Source of the DNA: Verrucomicrobiota bacterium
GTDB taxonomy: Bacteria; Verrucomicrobiota; Verrucomicrobiia; Opitutales; UBA953
DNA: 64,000 nucleotides
Assembly: GCA_026397965.1 (NCBI GenBank)
Contig: JAPLTU010000039.1
Location: forward strand, 190,039-254,038
Direction: 5' to 3'
The notes beneath the pieces were generated by a model that worked only from the letters and a program-made list of their open reading frames with translations, had not been told where the DNA came from and ran no database searches. Positions 1 through 9,602 of the stretch are shown in pieces. The first letter of the stretch is position 1. Every line of letters begins with the position of its first letter. The position numbers and the translations under genes are program-made.

Positions 1-682
1 TACCGTACAACGCGGAGCCAATACGGAGACAAGTAGAACCTGCTGCGACCGCGGATTCAAGGTCTCCGCTCATCCCCATCGATAATTCCGGCAGAGCGAC
101 CCCAAAACTCGCGGCCAGCCTATCGCGACACTGCCGAAGATTCATGAAAGTTCGTTCGGCGACGGCTGGATCATCGGAAAGCGGCGCGACTGCCATCAGC
201 CCGGTCACTCGCAAGGCGGGCTGAGCCATTGCCACCTCAAGCAGCCGGGGCGCCTCCGTTAAGTCGCAGCCGAACTTGGCTGGATCATGCCCCGCATTCA
301 CTTGCAGCATGATCTCCCGGACAAGCCCAAGCTCAGCCGCCAAGCGGCCTAACCGGGCCACCAGTTCAGCCGAATCCACCGTCTGCAAGACATCGAAGAC
401 CTGGAGCGCCTGCTTCGCCTTGTTAGATTGGAGATGCCCAATCAACTCCCAGCGGAGCTCCCCGGGGGCCGAAGGTCGTTTGGTTTCCGCCTCCTGCACG
501 CGGTTTTCTGCGACCGACCTTAATCCGGACTGATAGGCCCAAATCGCCGCCTCAACGGGGTTGGTTTTGGTGACCGGCAGAAGACGCACGGAGGCCGGAT
601 TTCGGTTACACTGGGCACAGGCTTGCCTGATACGGGCCTGAAGCCCCTCGTAATTGACCTTAAACTGGTCGTAGGTGACCAT
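1..682 (-). CDS. YggS/PROSC-family PLP-dependent protein (PLP homeostasis), 3' end truncated by window edge
   Basis: Own reverse-strand translation from ATG at 682: MVTYDQFKVNYEG...LLPVTKTNPVEAAIWAYQSGLRSVAENRVQEAETKR...WELIGHLQSNKAKQAL...LQVNAGHDPAKFGC...LSMGMSGDLESAVAAGSTCLRIGSALYG; open to the window edge, so not in the ORF track. Confidence 0.9.
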   Translation of the reverse strand, partial: MVTYDQFKVNYEGLQARIRQACAQCNRNPASVRLLPVTKTNPVEAAIWAYQSGLRSVAENRVQEAETKRPSAPGELRWELIGHLQSNKAKQALQVFDVLQTVDSAELVARLGRLAAELGLVREIMLQVNAGHDPAKFGCDLTEAPRLLEVAMAQPALRVTGLMAVAPLSDDPAVAERTFMNLRQCRDRLAASFGVALPELSMGMSGDLESAVAAGSTCLRIGSALYG

Positions 683-775
683 TTAGACCAATGGGAAGGA
701 GAAAGGGGCGGGAGTCAACGTTGGCAACCCCTGGACGAAACCATGGGGGCAAATCCATGATAAGTAAAACTACAC

Positions 776-804
776 TTGAAGCCTTAACCCATTAGATTTA
801 TTAA
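776..804 (+). promoter_or_regulatory. candidate sigma70 promoter of the LysR gene (TTGAAG-17 nt-TATTAA)
   Basis: -35-like TTGAAG at 776-781, -10-like TATTAA at 799-804, about 19 nt before the ATG at 823. Confidence 0.4.
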
Positions 805-822
805 TCATGGTACCGCATCCCC

Positions 823-1725
823 ATGCACATCGAAAACCTGAAAATCTTCCGTGACCTCGTGGATAACGAGAGCTTCTCCAAGGCCGCCAAACTAAACGCC
901 ATCACGCAGTCAGCCGTGAGCCAGCAGCTTCGTTCGATGGAAAAACATTTCAACGTCCTCATCGTCGACCGCAGTCAAAAGCAGTTTCGCCTGACGCGCG
1001 AAGGCCGGAGCCTCTACGAGGCCTCGAAGGACATCCTTAACCGCTACGAACAGGTCGTCAGCGAAATGCAGGAGATGCGCAAAGTCGTCAGTGGTACCGT
1101 GCATATTTCCTCGATTGTTTCCATCGGCCTGCACGAACTGCCGCCGCATGTGAAAAGTTTCATGCAGGAATTCCCGCACGTGAACGTAAGGGTAGAATAC
1201 CGTCGCTCTAACCTCGTCTACGATGACGTGATTTCCAATGCCGTAGATTTCGGCTTAGTGGCTTTCCCGCAAAAAGTCCGCCAAGTGGAAATCACCCCGT
1301 TCATGGAAGACCAATTGGTCGCCATCTGCTCCCCACGCCATAAACTCGCAGGTAAGAAAGAAATCGACCTAATCGAATTACAGGGCGGTAAATTCATCGG
1401 CTTCGACCAAGACATGCCGACGCGCAAAGCGCTGGATCAATTCTTCCGCGAACAACGGATCGAATTGGAGCCGACGATGGAATTTGATAATATCGAGACC
1501 CTGAAACGTGCCGTCGAAGTGGATGCGGGCGTCGCGCTGGTGCCCGAAGGGACGATCCGGCAAGAAGTCGAACAAGGCACCCTCGTCATGCTCCGCCTTC
1601 GCGATCGGCGCGTAGCCCGTCCCCTGGCCATCTTACATCGCAAAGGGCGCGTGCTCACGCCGGCCATGAAACGTTTCATGACGCACTTGCTCAATAGCGC
1701 CGGCGGCAAAGAACATGCGGCTTAA
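823..1725 (+). CDS. LysR-family transcriptional regulator (CysB/CysL-like)
   Basis: N-terminal wHTH MHIENLKIFRDLVDNESFSKAAKLNAITQSAVSQQLRSMEK plus LysR substrate-binding domain. Confidence 0.93.
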   Translation: MHIENLKIFRDLVDNESFSKAAKLNAITQSAVSQQLRSMEKHFNVLIVDRSQKQFRLTREGRSLYEASKDILNRYEQVVSEMQEMRKVVSGTVHISSIVSIGLHELPPHVKSFMQEFPHVNVRVEYRRSNLVYDDVISNAVDFGLVAFPQKVRQVEITPFMEDQLVAICSPRHKLAGKKEIDLIELQGGKFIGFDQDMPTRKALDQFFREQRIELEPTMEFDNIETLKRAVEVDAGVALVPEGTIRQEVEQGTLVMLRLRDRRVARPLAILHRKGRVLTPAMKRFMTHLLNSAGGKEHAA

Positions 1726-2331
1726 TTAGACGCGTTTTTCGCGAGCCATCCGGAGACAAAGAATAAACCCCGGTAGGGCTTGGGCGAACAGGAAGCCTGC
1801 ACCGATCCCTAATAAGGCGTCGGCATCCCTGCCCTGCATCGCCATCAGGGCGGCGCTCCACCAGACTAAAGCCCCCAGCAACGGCTCCCACGCCCGACGC
1901 ATGGCCGCCTGGGTCATCGACCAACTTCCAAGCAAGGCGGCGGATAATCCGGCCGTAGCCGCAAGCGTGATTAAGTTCAGCCCCAGATGGGCGTATGCCA
2001 CGAAAGCTAAGGCCACCACGAGTCCCAGCAAACCGGCCGAGCCCACCCTCACCTGCGTCGGGAAAAAACGAATGGCAATACGGTGGGCATGCAGATAATA
2101 AGCCGTGGCCACGAGCGCCATCGTCAGCGTCAGCGTCCAAATATAAATCAGCCCGTTCACGGGAATCGCGAAACGCCCGATCGCCCATTGAGCCAGGAAG
2201 CATTTTGCCAAGATCAAAGCCCAGAGAGCGCCGAGGCGATCGATGACCAGCGCCTCCCGATACGCTCTTTCCACCGAAAGCGAAAGTTCCGTCGCCTGAC
2301 CAGCTGGTAACGAAGTAAGGGCGTCGGACAT
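1726..2331 (-). CDS. hypothetical multi-pass membrane protein
   Basis: 201 aa ORF with several hydrophobic segments; adjacent to and co-directional with the next gene. Confidence 0.7.
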   Translation of the reverse strand: MSDALTSLPAGQATELSLSVERAYREALVIDRLGALWALILAKCFLAQWAIGRFAIPVNGLIYIWTLTLTMALVATAYYLHAHRIAIRFFPTQVRVGSAGLLGLVVALAFVAYAHLGLNLITLAATAGLSAALLGSWSMTQAAMRRAWEPLLGALVWWSAALMAMQGRDADALLGIGAGFLFAQALPGFILCLRMAREKRV

Positions 2332-2334
2332 CGG

Positions 2335-3783
2335 TTAGACAGACCAGAGTTTGAGACTTTTGATTGCCACGGCAACCGCGGGAGGCACTTCTTGCTCCCA
2401 TCCGGGCGTACCCGCGCGGATTCGCTCAGCTAAGGTTCGGGGCTGGCAAGCCATGGCGATCGGGTCAGCGCCGGAAATCGGCACGAGAAACCCGTTATTC
2501 AGCAGGTGTTGGAATAACCCGGACACGCTCGGCCGCATCTGAATATCATTTGCGGTGGCGATGGAGTTTTCATCCACGTTGTAACTTTCTGGGAAGCAAA
2601 CCTTGCAGGCCACCGGGTCAAGGACCAGCCGGCGGAGCTGATCGCCGCGCATCGGGTATACCATGACCCTCACCCCATCCTTAAAGAGGCGCCCGCATGA
2701 CTCCAAAACGCCGCCCTCCAGGTGGACGTAGTGCTCCGGGTTAAACAAATCGACGAGGTTATTCATGCCCGCGACCAAAGTGATACTCCCCGTGGTGTGC
2801 ATGCGGAAATAAGCCGGCATCCGATACCACCCGCGGTGGCGCGTGACTAATAACGGATGCTGCATCGCACCGACCAAACGGATGCGGTCAATCAATTCAG
2901 ATTCCGGATGCGAGTCAGCTCCGATACACATCTCGAAAAGAGGCAGAACATCCTTGCCAGCGTCCGGCAGGCTGCGCATCGCACAGGCCAACATGTCTTC
3001 GTTCACCAAAGATACGGGACGGAACGTACCACGCGCTACCAGGACCGATTTCTTATAAAGGTATTCGCTGGGGACTTCTGGATTCCCCTCCGGGCCGAAT
3101 AAAACGGCGTCCGTCAAGCCCAGCCGGACCAGCCGCAACGCCGTCGCCCGATTATCAAAAGCATTGAAAGCCGGGCCGGAGAAATGGGCGAACTCGACCT
3201 CGACGCGCTTCACGCCTACCTCATCCACCAAAGCCAGGAGAAATTCGTCGACGCTGGCGCGTGCATTCAAAGACGCGTGGATAAGATTCACGCCAACCAC
3301 CCCCAGCGCATCCTGCTGGCGATTCGCATCCTTATCCCACAGTCGGAGGTGAATCAGAACCTCGCTGGGAGGCGAGAGGGGCTCCGACTGGAAGCGAATC
3401 CCGATCCAGGAGTGTCCCTGCCCTTTTTCGTCATGCGGCGTCGTCGCCACCGTATCCGCGAAGGCGAAAAATCTCGTCTGCGGACCGCGCTCCGGAGCCA
3501 ATCGGTCGACCAGCAAGCCGTATTCGTGATTCAGCATCTGCTCCAACCGTTCGCGCGAAACATACCGACGCGGGTGCCCGTAAATGGCGTCACTTACGCG
3601 CATATCGTAAGCCGACATGCTTTTAGCCACGGTACCGGAGGCGCCCCCCGCCTTAAAGAAATGGCGAACGACTTCCTGCCCCGCGCCAATTTCGGCGAAC
3701 GCCCCGTACGCCGAACGATCCAAGTTAATCGTCAAGGCCTTACGGGAAGTGGCCGCACCAACATCCTGAGAAGAGTCGAGCAT
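2335..3783 (-). CDS. conserved protein of unknown function (482 aa)
   Basis: Long ORF with conserved-looking motifs (TRFFAFADTVAT...SWIGIRFQ; RGWYRMPAYFRMHTTGSITLVAGMNNLVDLFN...LEGGVLESCGRLFKDGVRVMVYPM). Confidence 0.8.
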   Translation of the reverse strand: MLDSSQDVGAATSRKALTINLDRSAYGAFAEIGAGQEVVRHFFKAGGASGTVAKSMSAYDMRVSDAIYGHPRRYVSRERLEQMLNHEYGLLVDRLAPERGPQTRFFAFADTVATTPHDEKGQGHSWIGIRFQSEPLSPPSEVLIHLRLWDKDANRQQDALGVVGVNLIHASLNARASVDEFLLALVDEVGVKRVEVEFAHFSGPAFNAFDNRATALRLVRLGLTDAVLFGPEGNPEVPSEYLYKKSVLVARGTFRPVSLVNEDMLACAMRSLPDAGKDVLPLFEMCIGADSHPESELIDRIRLVGAMQHPLLVTRHRGWYRMPAYFRMHTTGSITLVAGMNNLVDLFNPEHYVHLEGGVLESCGRLFKDGVRVMVYPMRGDQLRRLVLDPVACKVCFPESYNVDENSIATANDIQMRPSVSGLFQHLLNNGFLVPISGADPIAMACQPRTLAERIRAGTPGWEQEVPPAVAVAIKSLKLWSV

Positions 3784-3918
3784 AGGATAAGGCTAACTCG
3801 GTCTAGGACGGAAACGAGCGGAAACCTGAAACAATCTCGCCTCTTTTGATTGGCGAAAAGACCCCACCCTAATACAGTTTAGGTAAATCCTTACCCCAAG
3901 CGTCCACTCCATAAGCTC

Positions 3919-5724
3919 ATGAAAGATTTTTTAAAGTCAGTCCTCGCCTCCGCCCTAGGCACGTTCATCGCCGGTATGACGACTTGCGCCCTCGTCATCA
4001 TCGCCGTTGTCGCCCTCGTCAGCTCTGCCGGTAATCGGCCAGAGGCCGCTCAAGCCGTCGTCAAACCCAAGACCGTCTTGGTGGTCGGCAACGACCTCAG
4101 CATTAATGACACTCCCGCCTTCGGCACCCCCGGACTCAGTGATCTCTTCGGCGGCGGCGCCGGACCGACCCTAGATCTGCTGCGTGCCCTAGAAGCCGTC
4201 GACCTCGCCGCTAAAGATAAAAATATCGTGGGCCTGCTGCTTTCCGGCCATCTCCAAGCTGGGTTGGTGCAAAAAGCCGAATTACGCCAAGCCATTGTGG
4301 AATTCAAAAAAACGGGTAAGCCCGTCATCGCTTGGATTGAAAATGGCTCTCAAGGCGAGTTCTACATGGCCAGTATTGCTGATAAGATTTATATCCACCC
4401 AGCCGGCGAAGTTGAATTCAAGGGTCTGGCCTCTTTTAACACGTATTATGGCGAAACCTTCAAGCGTTTTGGCGTCGGCGTCCAAGTCACGAAAGTCGGT
4501 AAGTATAAATCCGCCGTCGAACCCTTTCTGGGCGACCGCATGAGTGAGCCCGCCCGCGAACAAGAAGAGCTGCTACTCGGCAATATCTGGAAGCGCGTCA
4601 TCGCGGATGTCGCTTCCGACCGGAAGCTTTCGCAAGCCGCTCTGATTCGGGCCGCCAATACCGGCGGAGTCTTCAATGCGGAAAAAGCCTTGAGCCTGAA
4701 GCTTGTCGACGGGGTCCTCCAACGAGACGAACTCATCGAACGTATGCGTAAGGCGGGGGCTGGACCCGACGAGAGCAATACCTCCTTTCGCCAGGTTTCA
4801 CTGAACAAATATGCTCATAAGGTGAAATTTCCTCAAGGGGGTGGTCGCATTGCCGTCGTCTACGCCGAAGGGGAAATTGTCGATGGCTGGGGTTCGCCTG
4901 AAGACGTCGGCGGCGACCGTCTGGCCCGCGATCTCCGCTTTCTTCGCGGCGACGACAACGTCAAGGCCATCGTCCTGCGGGTGAACAGCCCAGGCGGTTC
5001 GGCCTTTGCGAGCGATATCGTCGCCCGGGAAGTTAGCCTCCTTCGCACTAAAGGCCTTCCGGTGGTGGTCTCGATGGGCGACGTGGCCGCCAGCGGCGGG
5101 TATTATATCGCCGCCAAAGGGAGCGTGATCATGGCGGACCCTTCCACTATCACCGGTTCCATCGGGGTCTTCGGCTTACATTTTAATTATGAAGAACTGG
5201 CTAAGAAAATTAGCCTGGGCACCGATGGCGTAAAGACGGCGCGCTACGCTGATCTTCTGGAGATGCACCGCGCCGCCAGTCCTGAAGAGTTAGCCGTCAT
5301 CCAAATTATGGTCGATGGGGTGTACGAAGACTTTCTTAAAATCGTAGCTGAAGGACGCAAGATGAACCGGGACGACGTGCATGAAATCGCCCAGGGCCGC
5401 GTCTGGATCGGCAGCATGGCGAAGGACATTAAACTTGTCGATCGCTTCGGCGGTCTGCGCGATGCGATCAAACTCGCGGCGCAAATGGCGAAATTAAATT
5501 CCGTCGAAATCATCCAAGTACCCAGCCTGCATTCCGGCCGGGAAAACTTCCTTCAGAAAATTCTTTCCAATGACGACAATGAGTCGCCTTTGTTTGCCCA
5601 AACTTCGGGTCATGACCCCGCCCTACTCTTCCTCCGCTCCCATCTTGAAACCTTACGCTCCCTGCGGGCCCTCAACGACCCCAAGGGCGTTTATTTAAGC
5701 TGTCCTGCCAAGCCCATCCGCTAA
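3919..5724 (+). CDS. sppA: signal peptide peptidase SppA, 67K type
   Basis: N-terminal TM; tandem S49 domains; VNSPGGSAFASDIV...MGDVAASGGYYIAAKG...TGSIGVFG. Confidence 0.95.
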   Translation: MKDFLKSVLASALGTFIAGMTTCALVIIAVVALVSSAGNRPEAAQAVVKPKTVLVVGNDLSINDTPAFGTPGLSDLFGGGAGPTLDLLRALEAVDLAAKDKNIVGLLLSGHLQAGLVQKAELRQAIVEFKKTGKPVIAWIENGSQGEFYMASIADKIYIHPAGEVEFKGLASFNTYYGETFKRFGVGVQVTKVGKYKSAVEPFLGDRMSEPAREQEELLLGNIWKRVIADVASDRKLSQAALIRAANTGGVFNAEKALSLKLVDGVLQRDELIERMRKAGAGPDESNTSFRQVSLNKYAHKVKFPQGGGRIAVVYAEGEIVDGWGSPEDVGGDRLARDLRFLRGDDNVKAIVLRVNSPGGSAFASDIVAREVSLLRTKGLPVVVSMGDVAASGGYYIAAKGSVIMADPSTITGSIGVFGLHFNYEELAKKISLGTDGVKTARYADLLEMHRAASPEELAVIQIMVDGVYEDFLKIVAEGRKMNRDDVHEIAQGRVWIGSMAKDIKLVDRFGGLRDAIKLAAQMAKLNSVEIIQVPSLHSGRENFLQKILSNDDNESPLFAQTSGHDPALLFLRSHLETLRSLRALNDPKGVYLSCPAKPIR

Positions 5725-5733
5725 GAATAACCC

Positions 5734-6507
5734 TTAGGGCTTACTTGGCATCTGCGCCTTGGCTTCGGGCAGCCAAGCTTGCAGCTGTTTGATGCGCGTG
5801 GCGTCCGCTGGGTGCGTGGAAAGGAATTCGGGAGGGCGTGACCCGCCTATCTTGGCAAACCGAGCCCAGAAGGCCGGCGCCGCCTCGGGATTGTAGCCCG
5901 CTCGGGCCATGAACATCAACCCGAGGTGGTCAGCCTCAGACTCGTGGCTGCGGCTGAAAGGAAGCAGAATCCCGACTTGGGCGCCCACCCCAACGGCAGC
6001 CATCCAGGTCGCTCGAGTCTGGGAGGACTTATTCTTAGTCGCCTCATCGGTGATCGCCGCGACCATCGCGACGCCGAGGCCTTGAGAAATCCGTTCGGCG
6101 CCATGTCGGCAGATGACGTGCGAGACTTCGTGGCCAAGAATGACCGCAACATCATCATCCGTCGGAGCATATTGGAACATACCGGAATTAAAACCGATTC
6201 TCCCTCCCGGCATCGCGAAGGCATTCGGGCTCTTGTCGTCAATAATCGCAAATTCCCACTTCGCAGCCGGTGGCAAGACTCCGCTGCGGTCATCGCGACG
6301 GGCGGAAGCGACGATCTTGAGGCCGATTTCCTTGATTTTTGCCAGGCGCGCGTCGTTTGGCAATTTCTTCATCTTTGAAAATTCGCCAGACGACATCGAA
6401 GCCACTTCTGATTCGTTCACCATGATGAATTGGGAGCGACCAGTAACCGGTGCGTTCTGACAGGCGACCAAACCGAGGGCGACCAGCGATAGGACAAGGA
6501 AGCGCAT
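5734..6507 (-). CDS. M48-family metalloprotease lipoprotein (LoiP/BepA-like)
   Basis: Lipoprotein-like start MRFLVLSLVALGLVACQNAPVTGRSQF; HEVSHVICRH zinc motif; ESEADHLG. The ORF track start (6684) is probably too long. Confidence 0.9.
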   Translation of the reverse strand: MRFLVLSLVALGLVACQNAPVTGRSQFIMVNESEVASMSSGEFSKMKKLPNDARLAKIKEIGLKIVASARRDDRSGVLPPAAKWEFAIIDDKSPNAFAMPGGRIGFNSGMFQYAPTDDDVAVILGHEVSHVICRHGAERISQGLGVAMVAAITDEATKNKSSQTRATWMAAVGVGAQVGILLPFSRSHESEADHLGLMFMARAGYNPEAAPAFWARFAKIGGSRPPEFLSTHPADATRIKQLQAWLPEAKAQMPSKP

Positions 6508-6515
6508 CGCCGTGA

Positions 6516-8846
6516 TCAAGCTTTCGGGGGCTCTTCCGCAGGTGGCGCCTCCGCGGCATCGGTGTAATATTTGCGATACGAAGAATCGTAAGAGTCCGTG
6601 TAGGTCGATGCCATCCGAAGGGACATGCGATTGAGCACTACGCCGAGCAGCGGTGCACCGGCTTCGCGCAAACGAGCCAGACACGATAGCGCGTTGCGCA
6701 TATTCACGACATTGAAGCGCACGACATAAAGGACACCGTCTATCTTGGGAAGCACGTGCAGCGCGTCGGACACCGCTCCGATCGGCGGAGAGTCAATGAA
6801 GATGCGGTCGTAACGACCGCGCAGCTCCTCGATCATTGCGGTGAACTTCGGATTATTAATAACCTGCGTCGGGTTTTTGCAGCTCATCCCCACGGGAAGC
6901 ACGTCAAGCCCTGGGGCCACTTCCTTCACGATGGCTTCATCCAACGTCATTTCGCCGTTAAACCATCGGCTGATACCTGAGTCGCCCGTGAAACCAAGGG
7001 AAGGTCCGACGTTAGGCAAACGAAGGTCGGCATCGATGACCAGCACGCGTTCGGCATGTTGGGCGAAAACCAGCGCCAAGTTCGTTGCGATAAAAGTCTT
7101 ACCTTCACTGGGTCGCGTCGAAGTGACCAGGAATACCTTGCTGGCAGTGATTGTCTGATTGACCTTCATCGCCGAGTAGAGGGCGCGAATTGCTTCCGCA
7201 GCGATTTTGTCCTTGTCCTGCCGAGCGAGCAAAGCCCGGTCCGGACCCGTCGTAACTGTCACCTTGGGCACCGTACCTAACAAGGGGAGACCGAGCCCGC
7301 CTTCGACATCCCGGGCGGATTTGATGCGGTCATCGAAAGTCCCCATCAGGACGATGAGGCCGACCCCGAAGAAAACGCCCAAGCCTAGGCCCATCAAGGC
7401 ATTGAAATAGTAATTCTTGTTGATGGGCTTATCGGCCACCGACGGCATATCGAGCACGCGAATGGAAGTGCTCGTCCCCGAAGTGGAGGAACGCAGTTTG
7501 GCCTCCTCGTAGCTTAATTTTAAACGGCTCAGGAATTCTTCGCTGGCACGCACGTCTTTATCCACTCGCTCCAATTCCACATTGGCGGCCTGGAGTTTGG
7601 AAATCTCTTCTTCTTTCGTGCCCAAATTCCGGATAATGGCATCCGACCGAGATTTGGCATTCTGCAAGGACGCCTGAATCCGATTCACTGAGAGGATGAC
7701 CGCTTGATCCAGTTCCTTGCGCGTCTGGTCGAGTTGCTCGCGGTTTAAGATCAACGTAGGATGTTGGTCCGTATATTTCTTTTCCATCGTGCTTAAGGTC
7801 ACCTTCAAATCCGTGACCTTGGAGACGAGCGTTGACACTCGCTCATCCGTGCGCACTTGGGCGAGGTCACACGGATCTTTTCCGGCTTTCTTATATTCCT
7901 GAAGAAGGGCGCAGATGATTTCCAGCTCATCAATCTGCTTGCGAGCCTCTTCGCGGTCTTTCACCAGAACCGCCCGTTCGGCCGTGAGTGTGTTAGTGTC
8001 TTTAGCGATTGAGAGCAGTTTCTGGTTACGGATGATCTCATTCTTCTGCTCATAAAGCTTCCGCACCTTGTCTTCCAATGATTCGATTTCGATGCGGGCT
8101 TTTTCGACGAGTGGGTTGGTGATCGTCAGACGCTCGTCTTCGCTGTATTTCTGAATCGCTTCGCAAAACAACCTCGCCACCTGGCGGGCCAGGTCGCGGT
8201 TCGGGTGCGTGAACTCCACGCTCACCACCAAAGTCTGACGCTGTGGGTTGACGCCGCGCTGCCGGGCGAAAACTTCCTGCTCCGTCAATGGACCACTGAA
8301 GACATTGCCCATCTGGTAGGGCTCGAGCACCATCTTTTTTTCCGCCGTGGTGAGGCGCTTTGAAACGCCTTCGATGATGGTGGCGCTCCGCATCGCTTCG
8401 ACTGCGGTGAAGAAGTCGTCGTTACCGACGATCTTGAAATTATCTTCCGCCGCCGAATTACCGCCCCCGATATTAGGCGTTAGGCGAAAGATTCGCAGTC
8501 GGCCCGTGGCTCGATATTCGGGCATCGTGTTATAGGTAAAGAGCAGGCCGACGGTGACAAAGATTAGCGCTGAGAGGATAATCCACCAGAAGCGCTCGCG
8601 CAACATGGCGAGGTAAGCCATGACTGGGTTGGCAGCTTCGCCCGCCCCGTAACGACCGTAGCCGTAACTGGCATTACCATACTGGGGATTCCCGTAGCCG
8701 GAATTACCACCACCGTAATTGCCGGCACCGTAGGAACCATAGCCTCTGCCGTAATTTCCCTGATTACCATAGGAGCCGTAACCCCGACCGCCCCGAGAGT
8801 TGCCTTCGGCTGGTGGTTTTTCGGGCGTAGGATTTGGTTGCTCCAT
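6516..8846 (-). CDS. Wzc/GumC-type polysaccharide co-polymerase with C-terminal BY-kinase domain
   Basis: Wzz-like domain, coiled coil, Walker A TSTRPSEGKTFIATNLA, VLVIDADLRLPNVG, IFIDSPPIG, tyrosine cluster YTDSYDSSYRKYY; Gly/Tyr/Asn-rich N-terminal extension. Confidence 0.93.
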   Translation of the reverse strand: MEQPNPTPEKPPAEGNSRGGRGYGSYGNQGNYGRGYGSYGAGNYGGGNSGYGNPQYGNASYGYGRYGAGEAANPVMAYLAMLRERFWWIILSALIFVTVGLLFTYNTMPEYRATGRLRIFRLTPNIGGGNSAAEDNFKIVGNDDFFTAVEAMRSATIIEGVSKRLTTAEKKMVLEPYQMGNVFSGPLTEQEVFARQRGVNPQRQTLVVSVEFTHPNRDLARQVARLFCEAIQKYSEDERLTITNPLVEKARIEIESLEDKVRKLYEQKNEIIRNQKLLSIAKDTNTLTAERAVLVKDREEARKQIDELEIICALLQEYKKAGKDPCDLAQVRTDERVSTLVSKVTDLKVTLSTMEKKYTDQHPTLILNREQLDQTRKELDQAVILSVNRIQASLQNAKSRSDAIIRNLGTKEEEISKLQAANVELERVDKDVRASEEFLSRLKLSYEEAKLRSSTSGTSTSIRVLDMPSVADKPINKNYYFNALMGLGLGVFFGVGLIVLMGTFDDRIKSARDVEGGLGLPLLGTVPKVTVTTGPDRALLARQDKDKIAAEAIRALYSAMKVNQTITASKVFLVTSTRPSEGKTFIATNLALVFAQHAERVLVIDADLRLPNVGPSLGFTGDSGISRWFNGEMTLDEAIVKEVAPGLDVLPVGMSCKNPTQVINNPKFTAMIEELRGRYDRIFIDSPPIGAVSDALHVLPKIDGVLYVVRFNVVNMRNALSCLARLREAGAPLLGVVLNRMSLRMASTYTDSYDSSYRKYYTDAAEAPPAEEPPKA

Positions 8847-8857
8847 AAAATTAGTGA

Positions 8858-9532
8858 TTAAATGCGGCTATCATCGACATAAATCTGGTCTTCATCTTCG
8901 AGGACGAAGTCAGGATCGTCGCCCGAATCGATGCGCCTCATATCCTTACTGATGACCTGCATGACCCCGTCGCGCATCCGTTTTACGGCGACATCAGAGC
9001 GACGACCGCGCGGCAAGATCCCGCCCGCCATGGAAAGAGCTCGACCCAAAGTCAGCGTTTCTTCAGGCGGGACAGGAACCGGGCCGGGTTTACCCACATA
9101 ACCTGAGACGTAAACGCGACGCTCCGAATAACTGACAATCGAGATCACGACCTGAGGCTCCTTGAAGTATTTACGAAATCTGACCGCGATCTCATCTTGC
9201 GCCTGGCTCAAGGTTAGGCCGGCAACAGGTATTAGTTGTTTGACGAAAGGAATATCAACGGTGCCGTCGGGATTGATCCGCCGCTCGATCTGGGTGTCGA
9301 TTTCGTTAATGACCCCGACCCGAATGAAATCCCGGGCGCGTAAGCGGTAAGTGTTCCGACTTTCGACGGGCTTAGTGACGACAGCCAGCCCAGCATTAAC
9401 TGGCACTTCGGCTACAACCGGGGTCCCCGTGTCGACATCCTGCGTCGTCTCGGCGACCGGCGCAGAACGGGTGCAGGCCATCAGAAACACGGTCATCAGC
9501 ACCCCACAGGTGGCCTTTAAGGAATATGACAT
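8858..9532 (-). CDS. polysaccharide export protein (Wza/GumB-like) lipoprotein
   Basis: Signal/lipobox MSYSLKATCGVLMTVFLMACT; Poly_export (YRLRARDFIRVGV...RRINPDGTVDIPFV) and SLBB-like region (RRVYVSGYVGKPGPVPVPPEETLTLGRALSMAGG). Confidence 0.9.
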   Translation of the reverse strand: MSYSLKATCGVLMTVFLMACTRSAPVAETTQDVDTGTPVVAEVPVNAGLAVVTKPVESRNTYRLRARDFIRVGVINEIDTQIERRINPDGTVDIPFVKQLIPVAGLTLSQAQDEIAVRFRKYFKEPQVVISIVSYSERRVYVSGYVGKPGPVPVPPEETLTLGRALSMAGGILPRGRRSDVAVKRMRDGVMQVISKDMRRIDSGDDPDFVLEDEDQIYVDDSRI

Positions 9533-9602
9533 GGCAGTAAAGTATGACGAATGATAAGGACGGTCAATCCGCCCCTCTGTTACCGCGACCCCAAAAGGCT
9601 TC

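Noticed and set aside
1691-2401. 236 aa minus-strand ORF overlapping 1726-2331
   Set aside because: Alternative frame of the membrane-protein gene; Arg/Gly-rich translation without hydrophobic segments; the 201 aa frame is more protein-like.
3184-3849. 221 aa plus-strand ORF
   Set aside because: Antisense to the 482 aa conserved-looking ORF; low-complexity basic translation typical of a shadow frame.
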